NCBI GenBank assembly: GCA_921293015.1
Contig: OV121091.1
Location: 26,706,839 to 26,770,838 of the forward strand
DNA from: Phorcus lineatus
Lineage: Eukaryota > Mollusca > Gastropoda > Trochida > Trochidae
DNA: 64,000 nucleotides
Reading direction: 5' to 3'
Within the stretch, counting starts at the first letter, position 1; each line of letters starts with the position of its first letter. Below the pieces are notes generated by a model that saw only the letters and a program-made list of their open reading frames with translations, was not told where the DNA came from and ran no database searches. Shown here piece by piece: positions 11,701 through 25,249 of this stretch. A program made the translations under genes and the position numbers.

Positions 11701-14700
11701 TCAAAATCTAGAAATACCATTAATAATTATTTTTCTAATTATCTTTGAAGAAATGTTAAGGGATAGGGAGCAAACTTTGATATCAATGCACAGAAAGTCA
11801 TTTGATCAAGAAAATGCATGGAGTCATCGTAAAATATTTTGCTTTATTTAAAGTTTTTGTTTGATGTCTGAATTGCAACCAAATGTAAATAGTCTTTTGT
11901 ACTGTGCATGAAAAAGATGTTCTGTGGTTTTCATCTGTGATCTCTTTGCAATCTTAGAAATAGCACAAGAGAGATAAAATTTGCCATAAATAGTAACCTT
12001 GTAAACAATAACATGATTGACTAATATGTCTGTTGTGTCATTCTGATTAAAAATGACCGTGTTCCGAGGAATAAAAGTTTCAAAATATTGACTCTATCGA
12101 GATTCAAACTCTTTCTGTCTAGGCTATCCTCTCCACTAGGTCTCACTGCTCGCCCGTGCCGACACCAGTTTAGCGCAGACAAAACCTAGTCAATAGCGAA
12201 CCAATCACATCATCGCGTTTAAAATAAAGTTAGCGGCGATCAAGGTTAACGAATGGTAAATGGGAGTTACTTGCCCCTAGCTACTGATACCGAATGCTTT
12301 TGCCGCACGCACGTGATTGGTTATCTTAGTTTACGCAAGAACGTGAGCTACATTACGGTGTGGTCAGACCTAGTGGAGAAGATAGCCTAGACAGATAGAG
12401 TTCGAATCTCGATAGACCCAATATTTTGAAACTTTTATTCCTCGGAACACGGTCGATTTTAATCAGAGTGTCTGTTGTGTATGACTGGTCCCTATGATAT
12501 TCAAGGGATGGAAGTCACTTAGTGTCTGACACATATTGGAATATGCAGATAGAGGTCAGCCAATATATAGGTGGGGCTTAGCTGCTGTCTGAAGTCCAAA
12601 ACAACAGCTTACAGTATGCCTTTATGGGAAATATGTTCATTTCCCTAACAAAATTTGGATGTTAGCTCCTATCAGGGATGCTTGTTATGGATAAGCCTGA
12701 TGTATGTTTACATGAACAAACTACTTAAGAATCTACATATGAAACAACATCTAATTACAGGAAACTGAATCTCTGCTGAAGCGAGAAGCGAAGGTTAGTG
12801 ATGAAGAGTGCAAGACGGAGGCATCTGGACCCAGTGCATCAGAAGTGTCTCATGCCTTGGCAGCATACAAGAGGTAGACATTTTCTTGGTAGATTTCTTG
12901 GTTGTTGGCTTCAAATCAACGACAGCTTCAATTAAAACAAAGCTCATCACTTCAGGCACAAAAGACCTCATTGGCTTATGGCATATCCTGGCTTTCATAA
13001 ATCTGTAAATGTTTTGCTTTTTATCTTCTTCTTAAGAATCTCTGAGTAAATAGTTTGAATGTTGTGTACGGGTTTCTTGGCTAATCCTTGGACTCTTTTG
13101 CCAATGTGGAAGTAAAAGTCTGTTAAAGATCAGGTTATGTTGTTGAATTCAGATATTTCAAACTTTATAAATAGAAGTAGTTGTTTCGGAATACTACCAT
13201 CATGCTTATCAGTTCAGTACAGTGACTATAAACAGGTTGATATCATGATCAATGTTTGAAAACATGACAATGACTCAAACATAATTTTGGAAAGTTAGCT
13301 GGGCTAATCAATAACTCCCTTGCTCTTTATTAGTCTTCAAAGTTCTATGTGATTCAATTAAAGTCACTAACAAATTTCCTTACACTAACAAATCCCAATT
13401 TCTTCTGAAACTGTATCAGTTATAATAACAAATATTTACTCAATTACCTACTATTTTCTGTCTTAATGATGACTGAATGACAATAAATTATTCCATATTA
13501 TGATATTATGATCCTCATGGTCAATGTAACTTTTGTTTATTATCGTTGATGAAATTTGACTAGTCTTGGAGAAATCAAACCTAAAATATCATAACAATTC
13601 TCTTGTCCCCATTTGTTAAATCTTTGAAGTGATATGCCTTAGGTTGAAACAAACGATCAGGATTATCATCCAGAATGTTTGCTTTGTTGACATTTTTGGT
13701 TGCCGTGACCAAAATCAGCTTAAACACATCAAACAGAGCTTGAAAGTATTGGCAAGGGAGCTAACTCTTGAAATAAATTAAAACAGATTTATTCATGTTC
13801 ACTACATATTTGAAATTTTCTTCGAATTAAAGCTTTATTTCTGAAATTATTAGTACAAGACATTGAATATTTGAAAAGTCCCACTGCATTAGCTTGTATT
13901 TTCTGTTTTTATCAGTGAGGATGACCCGACCCTATATGAAGATTTATACACAGATCTGAAGAGTTTCATCGATTCATGTCTGGATGTACACAAGGTAAGA
14001 ACCATAATATTCAATTCCAGCATTTGTACATGAATAGGCATTCGCTTCCATTAAGGAATCACGAATCAAAAAGACATGCGAGTTAGTATTTAACAGGTTT
14101 ACCTGAACATAGCAATGTATTTATTTGATTTTATATGTACTGCATATTGAGCACCCCTTGCTTTTCAGTAACTAAATGAAATACTTAGTTATTATAGAGC
14201 CCTTACTATCAAGGGACTAAACATACACACCAGGATAAACTTTTTCTGTGTATTAACAATTAAATCATTACTTCTTTTTTGTTCCTTCATCTTTATTTAT
14301 TTATTTATTTATTTCCAGTTATATTGTGATATTTTACTGAGAAAAATATTTATAAAATAAATATATACGATAAATATTCCTTTCTAATTCTAACATCATA
14401 TTCATCTAAAGATATGACAAAAGTTATTGCAGAAAGCAAATGTATAATAATATTGTTACTAAAATACCAGAGAAACAGGAGATTCAGTTTACATTACAAG
14501 TCACAAATATTTGTTGAAGCATTCATAAAATATACAAAATAAGCCAGAATATGTCCCTGTTATATCACATTATTAAGTGTAATCTCTACCATTGAATAAA
14601 GAAAACCAAGTTTTATTTAGATATTTTATGTTGCTTCTAAAATTGTGTTTGTAGGTTGAACTGGCGACCATCTTGTACCCAGTGTTCGTACACATGTACC

Positions 14701-17700
14701 TTCAGCTGGTCTACAATGAGCATGAACAGTACGGTGAGTAGGAATTGTTCATTTGTGTAAGAAAGAGTCAGTGTTACTGAAGCATTGGCAAAAGAAAGTA
14801 TATGTCATTTTGGTAAATATTGAGAAAAACTTGATATATCTAATCACATAATTTCCATGTTAAAATAACTTAGAGTTTTAGAAATGAAATAAAAAATATC
14901 TCCCTGGAGAGGGCTTTTTTTTAAGTTGGATAACTTTCATGTCTGAATAAAATATTCTTCAATCAATCAAACATCAAACACATCTGGGGTAAGAATTTTG
15001 CCCTGTGACAAAAAAAATGTGTCTAACTTTGCACGAAAATCATATGTGTCTGAGCTTCATAGTATTATATGCATTATGTGCATTTACACTTCCAGTTAAT
15101 TTTCATTGGATATTGTACAACATCTCTTGTGAAAGATGACACAGTAAGTCTTTCAACCCAGTGTTGCTGAACACTGACAATTGGTCAGTTAGCTATGTAT
15201 AAAATATGGGCTGCTCTTTATTATCAGATGTTTTTTCCAGCCAAGGAGTTTTTCAGCAAGTTTTCCCTGGATCAGGAGGTTTATTACCAGGAGGACCTCA
15301 TGAAGTTGTCGACAGTCTCCAAACGGGAACATATGGCTGGCAATCAACTCATGGATAACTTCAAGTAAGCTTCATTGTCATTCAAGTTTGTCTTGGTGTA
15401 AAAAAAACTTCTTACTTTTCAGACTCTAAAACATTTCAGTGTACCGGTAAATGCTTACTCAATCATTAAGTACACGGTTGAATAAATATGTATACATATA
15501 TTTCAAAACACCACATGTTTTCTACAATTGTAGATCTTGCTTTTGTTAGAACATTTTATCAATATATTATTTAGCTGGGATTCATTAACATTCCAAATGA
15601 TCTACAAATAAATAAGATGTGATTAAAACTGCCATGCAGTGATCATTGTATTCCTTATAATTGAATTGAATTTCTTACTGTTTTTAAATCCTAGGTTAAA
15701 TAGATAAAATTTTTATCAAACCAAGTAGTGTTTGAAACTTGTGATAATGAGATGAAAAATGTCAAACTGTTTTTCTTTTACTTTCTACTTGAACTTGTTT
15801 TATGCATCTAGATCAAGCAAGTTTGTGATCAGGATGTCTCGTGACTCCTACACACACTTGAAGCGCCATCTACAGGAGAAACAACTCTCGAGGCTCCTCA
15901 ACATCATTCAAGAACATCTCTTTATTGATGGTAACTAGATTTGAATCTCTTTCTGAAGTGTTCAAGCATTATTCCCCTTCAACAACTTCACAACAGTTGT
16001 AAGTTTTGATCTATCAAAATTATTAGGCTTTTAAGTCTAAAATTTAAGGATTTCAATTTTGATCTTTGAAGTATTTTAAGGTTTTCCCCTCCTTCAGATT
16101 TCATTGTGGTTTTGTGGTTAAGGTTAGCATGTGTCAACAACAGAACCGGCTATTATGAAATCAGCAGCGTCCCAGTCCGTCCGTCCATACGTCCGGATTC
16201 TTGTTAACGCGATAACTGATGAAGCTTAGCACCTAGAGTGTTCATATTTGGTGACAGCTTTTTATGGAGGAAGACTCCGACGCCAGTCAACTTTAGTGAC
16301 ATTGACATCATTTTCAAGTTCACCACGACACTGTGACCACTTTGTAATACATTGTTAACGCAATATCTCGTAAATTTAGCACCTAGAGTGTTAATATTTG
16401 GTGAAAGCCTTCAATGGCGGAAAACTCAAACGTCAGTCGACATTGGTGACCTTGACATCATTTTCAAGGCCACCAAGACACTGTGACCACTTTGTAATAC
16501 ATTGTTAAGGCGATGACACCTAAATATCTTTTACCATGTTAGTAGCAAACACTTGTTAAATGTGGTAGAAGTTTTTCTAAGTTTTTATTTTTCATATGGT
16601 TTTCATCTCAGAATATACACTCCCTGTTTGTTGCAGTGTTTGATGGAGTGCCAAGGAACAAGCAACAGATAGATGTGTCTAGCGGTGGCATGCTCGGAGA
16701 GTCTGACAGAGAGGGTGGGTAGTTTTCAGACTTGTTATACACCAGCTCACTTTGATATCCTATCTGCTGGCCAAAACCAGCATGATGTTGGCCTCATCTT
16801 ATCACTTAGGAAGTTACACTGCTACACTGCTGATAGTATGAAAAATTTATTTCATACAATAAAAGAACAAATCAGTATCTTGTTGAACTAACTCTTGTGT
16901 TTTATACACAGCTAACAAGGTGCGAGTGTACTACGGCCTCCTGAAGGAGCCAGACCTGAACATCCCCCTGGAGGAGGAAGAGGAGACACAGGAGGGAGAG
17001 GGGGACAAGCCAAAGGTGGGGAATGGTGCTATATATAGGCAATCACTTCTTAGAGATAATGCAATAATGAGCAACAGAACAAATATCTCTATTTTAGGTT
17101 TTGCAAATAAAAATAACACCCTCTAATGCAGAAAGTGTTTAGATGAAATGTTAACATTTATTTAGGGGTGAAACGGTTTACCGCGGTGTATTCGTATCGC
17201 GGTATTTATTGACAGTTCGGTCCACCGAAAATATGCTTTGAAAAAACCGTACCGTTCGGTTTTTGTAAAATTTCTCACTATTCTCTAGTTTATTGCTGTC
17301 AAAAACGTAAAAAATGTCAACTCAAACTCATCGTTATCTGCTAAATGTCATTATAAATTAATCAAGTTCAAAAGTCATCCAAACGTACTGACGATCAGAT
17401 GTCTCAAGATGCAAGTAAAGTGTCAACAAGACAGCGTAACTTAACAGTAGTAGTTCTAAATATGACAGAAAAATAAATATAAAGCATGGGCAAGATTCAT
17501 CAATTAATAGCTCTCAAACGCAAACGGATATTTCAAAAGCTTTCATGATATATTAAGTAACTAAGTTCCACTTAGAGGATATTATTCCTCCAGTGACTTC
17601 CATCTACACACATTAGGCCCTCATGCTTTGACGATCGATAAGTGAAGGGATTCATGCGTGGCTTGGTCCAATGAGATTGCAGAAAGCTCACAGCCGGTGA

Positions 17701-20700
17701 AATACGATTAGTGGTTCTTGTGAGAAAATAATAATGTAATTCATTAATGCGTAACCAAGAAAATAGAGAGAATTACAAATTAATTTATTGTTTCTGACAT
17801 GTTGAAAGTCATTTTTTAATGAATACACGCGATGGAAGTGAGATTCATAGAGGATACTAAACGACCTTCAATTTAATACTGTTTTTATTAAACGAGTAAA
17901 TGATTAAGTATCAAACGAGCGAAAGCGAGTTTGATACCAAATCATTAACGAGATAGTATAAAATTGAAGGAAGTTTAGTATTCTGTTTATTACTTGACCA
18001 CAGTAATAAAGCATGAAGTGTACTGAACGAAGCATTTCCGCGACTTGGCCACTATTGTGACGGCGGTGCCAACATTATGACATCACAACCACACAATATT
18101 ATGACGTCATACGAGCAGCGGTATTACACTAATTTAATATCGCCGTATAAATATTACACTGCGGTATCTTACACGGGCGAGTAATAAAGTTTGTTATGAC
18201 AAAACAAGCTATTTTTTCTTGGAATTTAATCAAAACGAAAGTACTTTTCTTCGAACTCATTGACTTTGAAATCCCCACGTGGTCGATCGATTCTGGAGTT
18301 GCATTGCTTAATTAAGTGACCTGCATTGAATATGTGACGTGTTGATGAACAGCAATTGATTACATAAAGTAATAAAACTAAATAAAGTTTTAGATTTCGA
18401 AAATAAATTGAACAATTTAAATTTGAAAAAATCACAAGCTCCAATGGTTTTATTGAATTTGAAATAATTTTAAAAGAGTAAAACTTAAGCTTAAGAGTCA
18501 AAAATGACAATAATCAAAGTGTAATTGACTCACTAAGATAAGTTCAAATAAATATTTTGACATTTTTTTACAAGTTACAACTTATTTACAATTTCAGATA
18601 CTCAAGTTGTTCTTTGAGTGTTCTGTTCACTGTTCGGGCTACACTACCTCTCTTTTGAGTGTTTTCTAGCCAGACATTAACTTGTTTCAAGTTGTTCTTT
18701 GAGAGTTCACTGTTCAGGACTACACTAGCTCTCTTTTTTGAGTGCTTAACTAGTCAGATATTTGAGTCTTTGAAGACTTCTTCCACACTTAAAGTTTTTG
18801 TGCAGTTCATACCTCAGATCTTTGTTATATTTATTGTTAATGAATGGTTTTGAAATATTGATGGACCGAACTGAAAATAACAGAACCGAGAGCTCTGTAC
18901 TGCACTACGCACCGAACCGTGGCATAGCCGTACCGTTCCACCCCTAGTTAACATTAAGACAAATAATCACAGTATAAATCTAATGATTTGCTTTTTCTAA
19001 GGAAGTTTTATTGGTTGTGTTTATTTAGAAAAAGAAACAGAAAAAAGATCCATTGTTGATGAAGAAATCAAAGAATGACCCAAATGCTCCTGCAGTGACG
19101 AGAATACCACTTCCAGAACTGTGAGTTAAAGTAGAATGTGAATTGTATGTTCATTTATACTGTACATGTTGGCTATCAAGAACTGAGATGTCACACTTTT
19201 CTTTGTTTTATGTGTAATGTAATCACACCGTGATTCAGAACTTTTTTAGAAATGTTACAGCTAATTGCTGAAATATTGCCCAAGCGTTGCTAAACAATAA
19301 CCACACCCTTGTTTCCTTCCCAGGAAAGACATGGACAAGATGGAGAAGATCAGCTCTTACAGAGAAGCGCAGAAGAGAGTGAATGTAGACAGGGACCATC
19401 TGCCCTCAGTCTGCTTCTACACTCTCCTTAATTCCTGTCAAGGGTACGTCAACATTCATCATCATATTCTTCTTCCTTGATTTTAAGAAGTCTTCTGTTG
19501 ATTTTGTTGCATTAACCATGTTTTGTGAAGATGTCCTATCTAGATAAAGGCCTGGTAAGGATAAAAGCATGATTCTCCACTTCAAGATAGAGTGACAGGA
19601 CAACGGAAGTTGGTAGTGAGTAAAAAGAGGGGGAGAAGACCATCATCATCAACATGTGTGTCAGTGATGACAGATTTACTGACATGACTCAGCTTTGATT
19701 CATCATTTAGAAGATTGAGGGATAATAGAGAAAAGTTTATTAGATCAATATCTGATTAAAAGTATTGGCGTTAAAATACAACAAGAAACTTTCAAACTTT
19801 CTTCTCCTAATCTGCATGCTATATGGTTTGAATGAAATTCTACATGAACAGTGTAATATACCCAATTGTTCTCAAGTTGTACACATAGTTGCAAAGGAAT
19901 GCTTGTCCATAATGGGGTCGCCTGCCTTCTCGTTGAAATTAGGAGTTCTGATGTAAGTCAATCAATATTGAAAGGTGTGTTTATCAACAGATAACCTCAC
20001 CTTATCTCTATACACTTGTAGTGCGACATGTGTGGAGGTATCTGAGGACTCAAGCTTTTTGTCCGTGGGATTCTCCGACTCCATGATCCGGGTGTGGAGT
20101 CTGTCCACCGAGAAACTGAGGTCCATGAAGTCTGGGGAAGACCTGGAGTTGATTGACAAGGAAGCAGGTCGGTATTTTGTCAAGGCAAATAACTAAGAAA
20201 GGAAACAAATGCTAGGAAAGAGAAAGGTGTTACTTATGGATCTTTCATATTTCAAATTGATCCCAAGAAAATAAATTTCTAGATTTTCATTTTGCAATGG
20301 CTGCGCTGTACTGCTGATTAACTAAGCACCAATGATTCAGACATATGGAATGTGAAAGTATAAAGTTCATTGCTCCTAAAGCTGACATGAGAATGTTGTG
20401 TGTCCCTGTAGACGATGTTCTTGAGAGGATGATGGATGAGCGGAGTGCATCTGACATGAAAACTCTAAACGGCCACAACGGACCCGTGTACTCAACCAGC
20501 TTCTCTAACGACAAACACTACCTTATATCTTGCTCCGCAGACTGCACAAGTAAGTTGTCTCCCCTCTTCTTGTACACACTCACCTCACACAGACCTCACA
20601 CACAGACATCACAAACAAATTCCTGTGTCAGTATCAGGCAAACCAGTTTCAACATAAAATGAAAATGAAATCCAGTAAGCTTTTCTTTTGATAATGAGTA

Positions 20701-23700
20701 ACCATTGCACTAATGTATCGTATTGGGTTTACTTCTCGATCAATCTAGCCAATCTTGTATAGAAATGTTAAAACTGTTTTGAACTTGCAGGAAATTTCTA
20801 TGTCTTCTAACAATTGAATAACATTCTCTTTCCTTCCAAGCTTCAAATAATGTTAAATCATATGTGCGCATACATTAATTTGATATTGAAAATATTGAAT
20901 AAATATATATTAATATAAAATATTGAAAAAATGGAGACTAATTTCCCTTCTTTATGTATATATACAATTAAAGAAATGCCCAATCTTGTTAGAAATTCTC
21001 CAGTGTTCAAATAATGTCTTAATTTCGACTGTTTAAGTCCATACTTCTTTACATAAGTTCTTGTGGTCATCTTTCAGTTCGTCTATGGAGTTTACAGACC
21101 TGGACTAACCTGGTCTCTTATAAAGGTCATAACTATCCTGTGTGGGATGTCAAGTTCAGGTTTGTATCGTTGTTTGGCTAGGGAGATCCTTATTTATCGT
21201 AAAAAAGACTAAGAGATTGTATGTAAGTATGAGGGTCACAATGAACATATAACTCCAGAGCCTTTGCTCTTTAACTTAAGGTTTGAATTCAAGACTTTGT
21301 AGTCTTTGGTTTTCATCTTATACAAAATATTAATCTGTTATAATTTCAAACCTTTTTTCCAGTCCTCATGGTCACTACTTTGCATCATGTGGACATGACC
21401 GGACAGCCCGACTGTGGTCAACAGATCATTTCCAACCTCTACGCATATTTGCTGGTCACCTCTCTGATGTTGATGTGAGTCCAGTACATTCGCTTAAAGA
21501 TGATTTTGTAACAAAACATAAACATTAACATTACTGCCCTGAAAATATTATGCATTAATGCTATACAAATTCAGACAATATTTTGTGATGTGTAGTATGG
21601 AGGAGGTTCACAATACAACATTCAGCCATATATATATTTTAATATTTTATTAATGTCATATCAGGTTTTTCATTTTTACTGCATTTTCAGAATATATATG
21701 TTCAATTGACCCCTGAGCAAGCAAGATTTTCTCTATGATAGAACTCGAGCATGCCAGTCCCTCAGGAACAGCCCGGCATGAGTAAGGCGTGAGAGATAAT
21801 CATTCATTTTGATACCTGAGACAACACATGCTTAGTTGCATCTTATAAATCTTCCTGCTGCAGAGTATCCAGTTCCATCCCAACTCCAACTACGTGGCTA
21901 CCGGCGGGAGTGACAAGCTGATCCGCCTCTGGGACGTGCTCAATGGCAACTGTGTCAGAGTCATGTCTGGACACAAGGTCGGGGCACAATTTGGACACAA
22001 ACAATATTCAAAACTTTATTACAATATCAGTGAAAAAACAAACAAAACATTAAAAAATTATCAGTATTTTTAAATATGAAGTCTGTGTGTCCATTCAAGT
22101 ACATATTTTATATAGCATCAATTAAAAACAATCTTCCCATGCATAGAAAAAAATAGCGCCAGCCTAAATATATGACTAGGTTAGGTCTTGCAGCATTTCC
22201 AGTACTTTCCATGCTTGCTCTTGAGGCAAATTTTTCTCAATAGAGCACAGCACTCACACCATGAATTTTTACACTTGCCAGCAAGATATAAAGTTATGTA
22301 GACTGGCGCAATCTATTGCCATGTTGTTGAAGTTGTTGAAAGTACATGACTAATAAACTTCAAAGTAGGTATGAACGTTAGCTTTTGGGTGCCATGTTGC
22401 CTTTTAGATGTTACAAATAAAGGGCGAATGCTAATGTCATGACTGTTGTGTTTTCAGAGCATATTTTTATGACTTGACACAATTTCAAGTTTGATATGAT
22501 GTCATCTGTGTGTTTGAAGAGAATGTTATGACAATCAAATTTTTTTAAATAAATCTGTACCGCGTCTTTTCTAATGTGTTTTCCCAATGTTTCAGGGAGC
22601 TGTTCACTGTCTGTGTTTTTCACCTGATGGTCGAACTCTGGCATCTTCAGGTAGTAGCTATCTAGATACATGAATACACAAATGCTATGTTTTGAAGACA
22701 AGACTGTTTAGTAAACCTCTGTTCAAAAAAAGAGTATTTTATGACTTTCAAATAAATTTGCTTTTGGCTACAATCAGTTGCTCAATTGTGTATTTAAAGA
22801 GCAGTGCCTTATTTTAAAAAACATTAAAGCAATTTTAAGTCCTCAATTCAACTGTAGTGTGATGATAAAAAAAAGGGAGTTAAGATTAACTAAGTAAAGA
22901 TTGTTTATGAAAGGAGCCCCTGATTTCACAGATATTGATGTGATGTTGATACAGTATATACTATGTATACTAATGTTCTGTATGACTATTATCAGGAGTG
23001 GACCAGATGGTGATGCTTTGGGAGCTGGCCAGTGGGACGTTGCTTGCTCAGATGAAGGGACACACAGACACAGTCTACTCGCTCTGCTTCAGTCGCGATG
23101 GAGTTGTCTTGTCTTCTGGTAAGATAAGCTGTCACTTGTGAAGCGACGTTGGTCAGGAGATATTACGAGCTTTTGTAGAGACAGTTTATATAAAGGAAGC
23201 AATAGCATGTGTGGTAATGCATCCAGGCCGCTGGATTTCAACATTTCCTTATCTTTATATCCATTTCTGACAAAAACAAAAAGTACAGGGCTAATAGTAA
23301 CACATCGTATGTTGCCTATTGGGAAAATTGACAGTATTACTTTCCCGAAGAATGAAGTGGTTTGGAGATATAAATTGTGGCTCTGTCCATGTGTGTTTGT
23401 CCAGCATTTTCCTGAAACTGTTTCAGATCATGTTTAATGTGTGGCTTCAGGGAATCAGTAGTTTGATAGAGTTTGGAAATCAGAATTTTGCAATTATTTT
23501 TTCTGGAGTGTTTTTGAGCTCATCTTGCCTTTTTGGGGTTTATGGCATGGCATTTCCTGTCTGTCTATTCACTTTTAACATTTCATCTTCTTTTCAAAAA
23601 CATTGACCCAGGAAATCGGAAATCTTGTGTAACGTTACATTAACTTTTGAGGTTTTTGATTTATAGATTGGTGACCCTTTGACACCTATTAAGGGCCACA

Positions 23701-25027
23701 GGGGCAACACTCTGAAAATATATTTTCACCTCCTTGGTCTTGAATGGTCTTGAAAGCTGAAACTTTATGAACAGATTCCTTAGCTGTTGGGAATGCTAAT
23801 TCATAGATTTGGTGACCCTGTGACTGCTAATAAGTGCCATAAGGACCTCATCCTAAAAACTTCTCCTGAAGAAAGAGGCCCATAAAGCTGAAACCATGTG
23901 TACAGACTCCTTAGCTGATAGCTGATGCATTTTCTAAGTTATTAGTAGATAAGATTATAAATCTTCTATTTTTTATTTAATCAACTTATATAATGGTCAG
24001 ACATAACTTAAGTTCTATGGTTCCCCTGCATCGGTTTTATTATTAAGGGTAATATTCAAACTTCAAAATTCTGCATGTTGCTTTGCTGTTCATGGAAGTT
24101 GAAATTGAAAATTTAGACACTTTATTTCACCTAGATTATAATCGGACCTCCATCTTAGTGCAGGAGAATCGTTTTGATAAGAAAAAATTGGTGTCATTAT
24201 TTACAGCATGACTATCAACTTCCTCAATAAAATTCCTTTTATATTTAAAGAAAGCAGATATCAGTCTTGTTTAAATCCACAAGAATATAAACAGAAAAAA
24301 GAAATTTAAATTTGTTGCTTGGCTCTGGGATGTAACTGATGATTGACTGATTACATCCCTTTTTGGCAGGTGGCTTGGACAACACGGTGCGGGTATGGGA
24401 CATCAAGAGAGTTCACGAAGACCTTGACACTGACTCTGACGCCAACATTCCAAGTACATTACATGTGTATGTATCTAGATCTGTACATGTCAATGGTCAG
24501 GGGGAAACTGTACACTTGTAAATATTGCTGTACAGAACTCTTGGTCGGTTCAGAGCCAAGTTCATAAGAAGCTAAAATGTTTTCTTGAAAATAAAGTTTG
24601 ATGATTGTAGAACTAAAAAAAACCTGTAAAATTTTAAAGTTTCAATAATGATGGTGTCATTAATTATATATTGCATTAAGTATTAACCAAAATTACACTT
24701 TGATGCATTATTCACCAAATCAAAAAACTGGTGTCCTCTGAAACAAATGCCAGTCTGGTTAATGTCTTAGGTTAAGGATCTTCTTGAATAAGAAACGTTA
24801 AAAAGTGTGATGTATTTGGTCTATCTTTGTATGGTTTAAATACCATTTTGTTGAATTTGTATGCAGCGAAACCTTGTGTAGTAATGTCTATGTAACATCC
24901 TGATTTCAGGAACGACAACGCAAACCTGCTGATCACAACATACAACACAAAGAGTACCCCAGTGCTCGGCCTTCACTTCACAAGACGAAACTTGCTCCTG
25001 GCCTGTGGTGCATTCGCAATCACGTGA
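8759..25027 (+). CDS. TAF5: TFIID subunit 5 (TAF5), 19 coding exons
   Basis: Exons: 8759-8869, 12761-12873, 13916-13994, 14655-14733, 15241-15364, 15812-15930, 16637-16714, 16912-17015, 19029-19120, 19324-19443, 20022-20167, 20412-20549, 21078-21159, 21363-21474, 21864-21977, 22596-22650, 22996-23118, 24370-24466, 24910-25027. Every boundary is GT-AG and the phases add up to 667 aa without a stop. Order of parts: LisH-like helix at about 21-45 (KQTLLAVLQFLKKHNL); TAF5 NTD2 at about 75-215 (SFIDSCLDVHK, SRDSYTHLKRHLQEKQ); a Lys/Glu-rich linker with DPNAP and RIPLPEL; then WD40 blades from about 340 to the end (VWSL, LWSL, LWST, LWDV, LWEL, VWDI; GH before each strand set). TAF5 is a scaffold of nuclear TFIID for Pol II initiation. 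Human TAF5 is 800 aa; the difference is mainly the missing low-complexity N terminus. Exon 11 and 15 donors (GTCGGT, GTCGGG) are weak but fit the frame. Confidence 0.95.
9205..9634. mobile_element. MITE-like inverted-repeat element in TAF5 intron 1
   Basis: Imperfect terminal inverted repeats of about 110 bp: the left arm has TTATCTGTAGCAGCTTCC and the right arm ends with its reverse complement GGAAGCTGCTACAGATAA. Homology continues through GATCGGGAAGG and AAGTCAATAAAAA. There is no coding capacity and no clear target duplication. Confidence 0.65.
10049..10915. repeat. Inverted repeat, about 110-bp arms, flanking a SINE
   Basis: The left arm (about 10049-10160) and right arm (about 10801-10915, inverted) share GAGGGTCAGGGTA, TTTAGGGGAATATAT, AATGGTGTATCACA and ATTAAGAGC. 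A further direct, diverged copy of the left arm lies at about 11655-11850, and an inverted match to 10545-10640 lies at about 11890-11990. Confidence 0.65.
10278..10546 (+). mobile_element. tRNA-derived SINE, 5'-truncated
   Basis: Begins with a Pol III B-box-like GGTTTGAATCCC and continues with a body shared with four other copies in this window (CTACACGCAGT, GGTTTGGGTGCAAT, TTTCACTGCAATGCATAG, GTGAAATAATCTTGAAAG). It ends in CTCACCTCACC. The A-box part is missing here. Confidence 0.75.
12039..12470. mobile_element. MITE with 10-bp target duplication in TAF5 intron 1
   Basis: 432 bp, with terminal inverted repeats of about 100 bp beginning CATTCTGATTAAAA and ending TTTTAATCAGAGTG. It is flanked on both sides by TCTGTTGTGT (12029-12038 and 12471-12480). 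Same family as the 184-bp element at 27085. Target duplications of 9-11 bp are typical of Mutator-like elements. Confidence 0.85.
14296..14317. repeat. (ATTT)n microsatellite
   Basis: Five to six ATTT units in TAF5 intron 3. Confidence 0.8.
16155..16525 (+). repeat. Two tandem copies of an approximately 160-bp repeat in TAF5 intron 6
   Basis: After GTCCGTCCGTCC, two consecutive copies share TTAACGC, TTAGCACCTAGAGTGTT, ATATTTGGTGA, TTGACATCATTTTCAAG and GACACTGTGACCACTTTGTAATACATTGTTAA. Non-coding; probably part of a dispersed repeat. Confidence 0.7.
17159..18947. mobile_element. hAT-like non-autonomous element in TAF5 intron 8
   Basis: The left end has TTAGGGGTGAAACGGTTTACC and the right end GCCGTACCGTTCCACCCCTAG, inverted to each other. 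TTAACATT, 8 bp, flanks the insertion at 17151-17158 and 18948-18955, the target duplication length of hAT elements. About 1.79 kb, no transposase frame. A nested hairpin (17854-17982) and a 100-bp tandem duplication near 18600-18760 lie inside. Confidence 0.75.
17854..17982. repeat. Hairpin (MITE-like) nested in the hAT-like element
   Basis: ATACTAAACGACCTTCAATTT on the left pairs with AAATTGAAGGAAGTTTAGTAT on the right, with a second paired block (AAATGATTAAGTATCAAAC / GTTTGATACCAAATCATT) near the centre. Confidence 0.7.
23665..23935 (+). repeat. Two-copy tandem repeat in TAF5 intron 17
   Basis: Two diverged copies of about 135 bp share ATAGATT(T)GGTGACCC, AAAGCTGAAAC, ACAGA(T/C)TCCTTAGCTG and TAATAAG-GCCA. 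Non-coding. Confidence 0.5.
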
Positions 25028-25199
25028 ATCCAAGCTTGTGTCAGCTTTAGTGACTGATCATGCATTTCTCATGAAGTCTTTATGTTTGCCATGACTGTAC
25101 AGGGGCCAAATATCTAATGAGGTCAAAAGCTCCTCTGTTTGCTGTAGAAAGATGATTTGCAACACTGTTGAAGCATTGATGTAGGTCTGTATGTGCAAA

Positions 25200-25205
25200 A
25201 ATAAA
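25200..25205 (+). terminator. TAF5: Polyadenylation signal of TAF5
   Basis: AATAAA about 175 bases after the stop codon. A later AATAAA near 25411 could be used alternatively. Confidence 0.6.
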
Positions 25206-25249
25206 GACAGTTTATCCAATGCACAATATGGACACAGCTATATCTCAAG

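Larger units (their letters stand above)
9671..12580. mobile_element. Possible large composite element bounded by a 21-bp inverted repeat
   Basis: TAAGCCCCACCTCTATATTGG at 9671-9691 recurs inverted at 12560-12580 with one mismatch. Inside are a hAT-like start (TAGGGGTGTCACGATAC at about 9705), inverted arms, a SINE and a MITE. It may be one old transposon with nested insertions; the ends are tentative. Confidence 0.35.

Noticed and set aside
12395..12420. tRNA B-box-like GTTCGAATCTC
   Set aside because: It lies in the terminal inverted repeat of a MITE, with no A box or cloverleaf around it.
22411..22701. 96-codon minus frame
   Set aside because: It is antisense to TAF5 exon 16 and its flanking introns.
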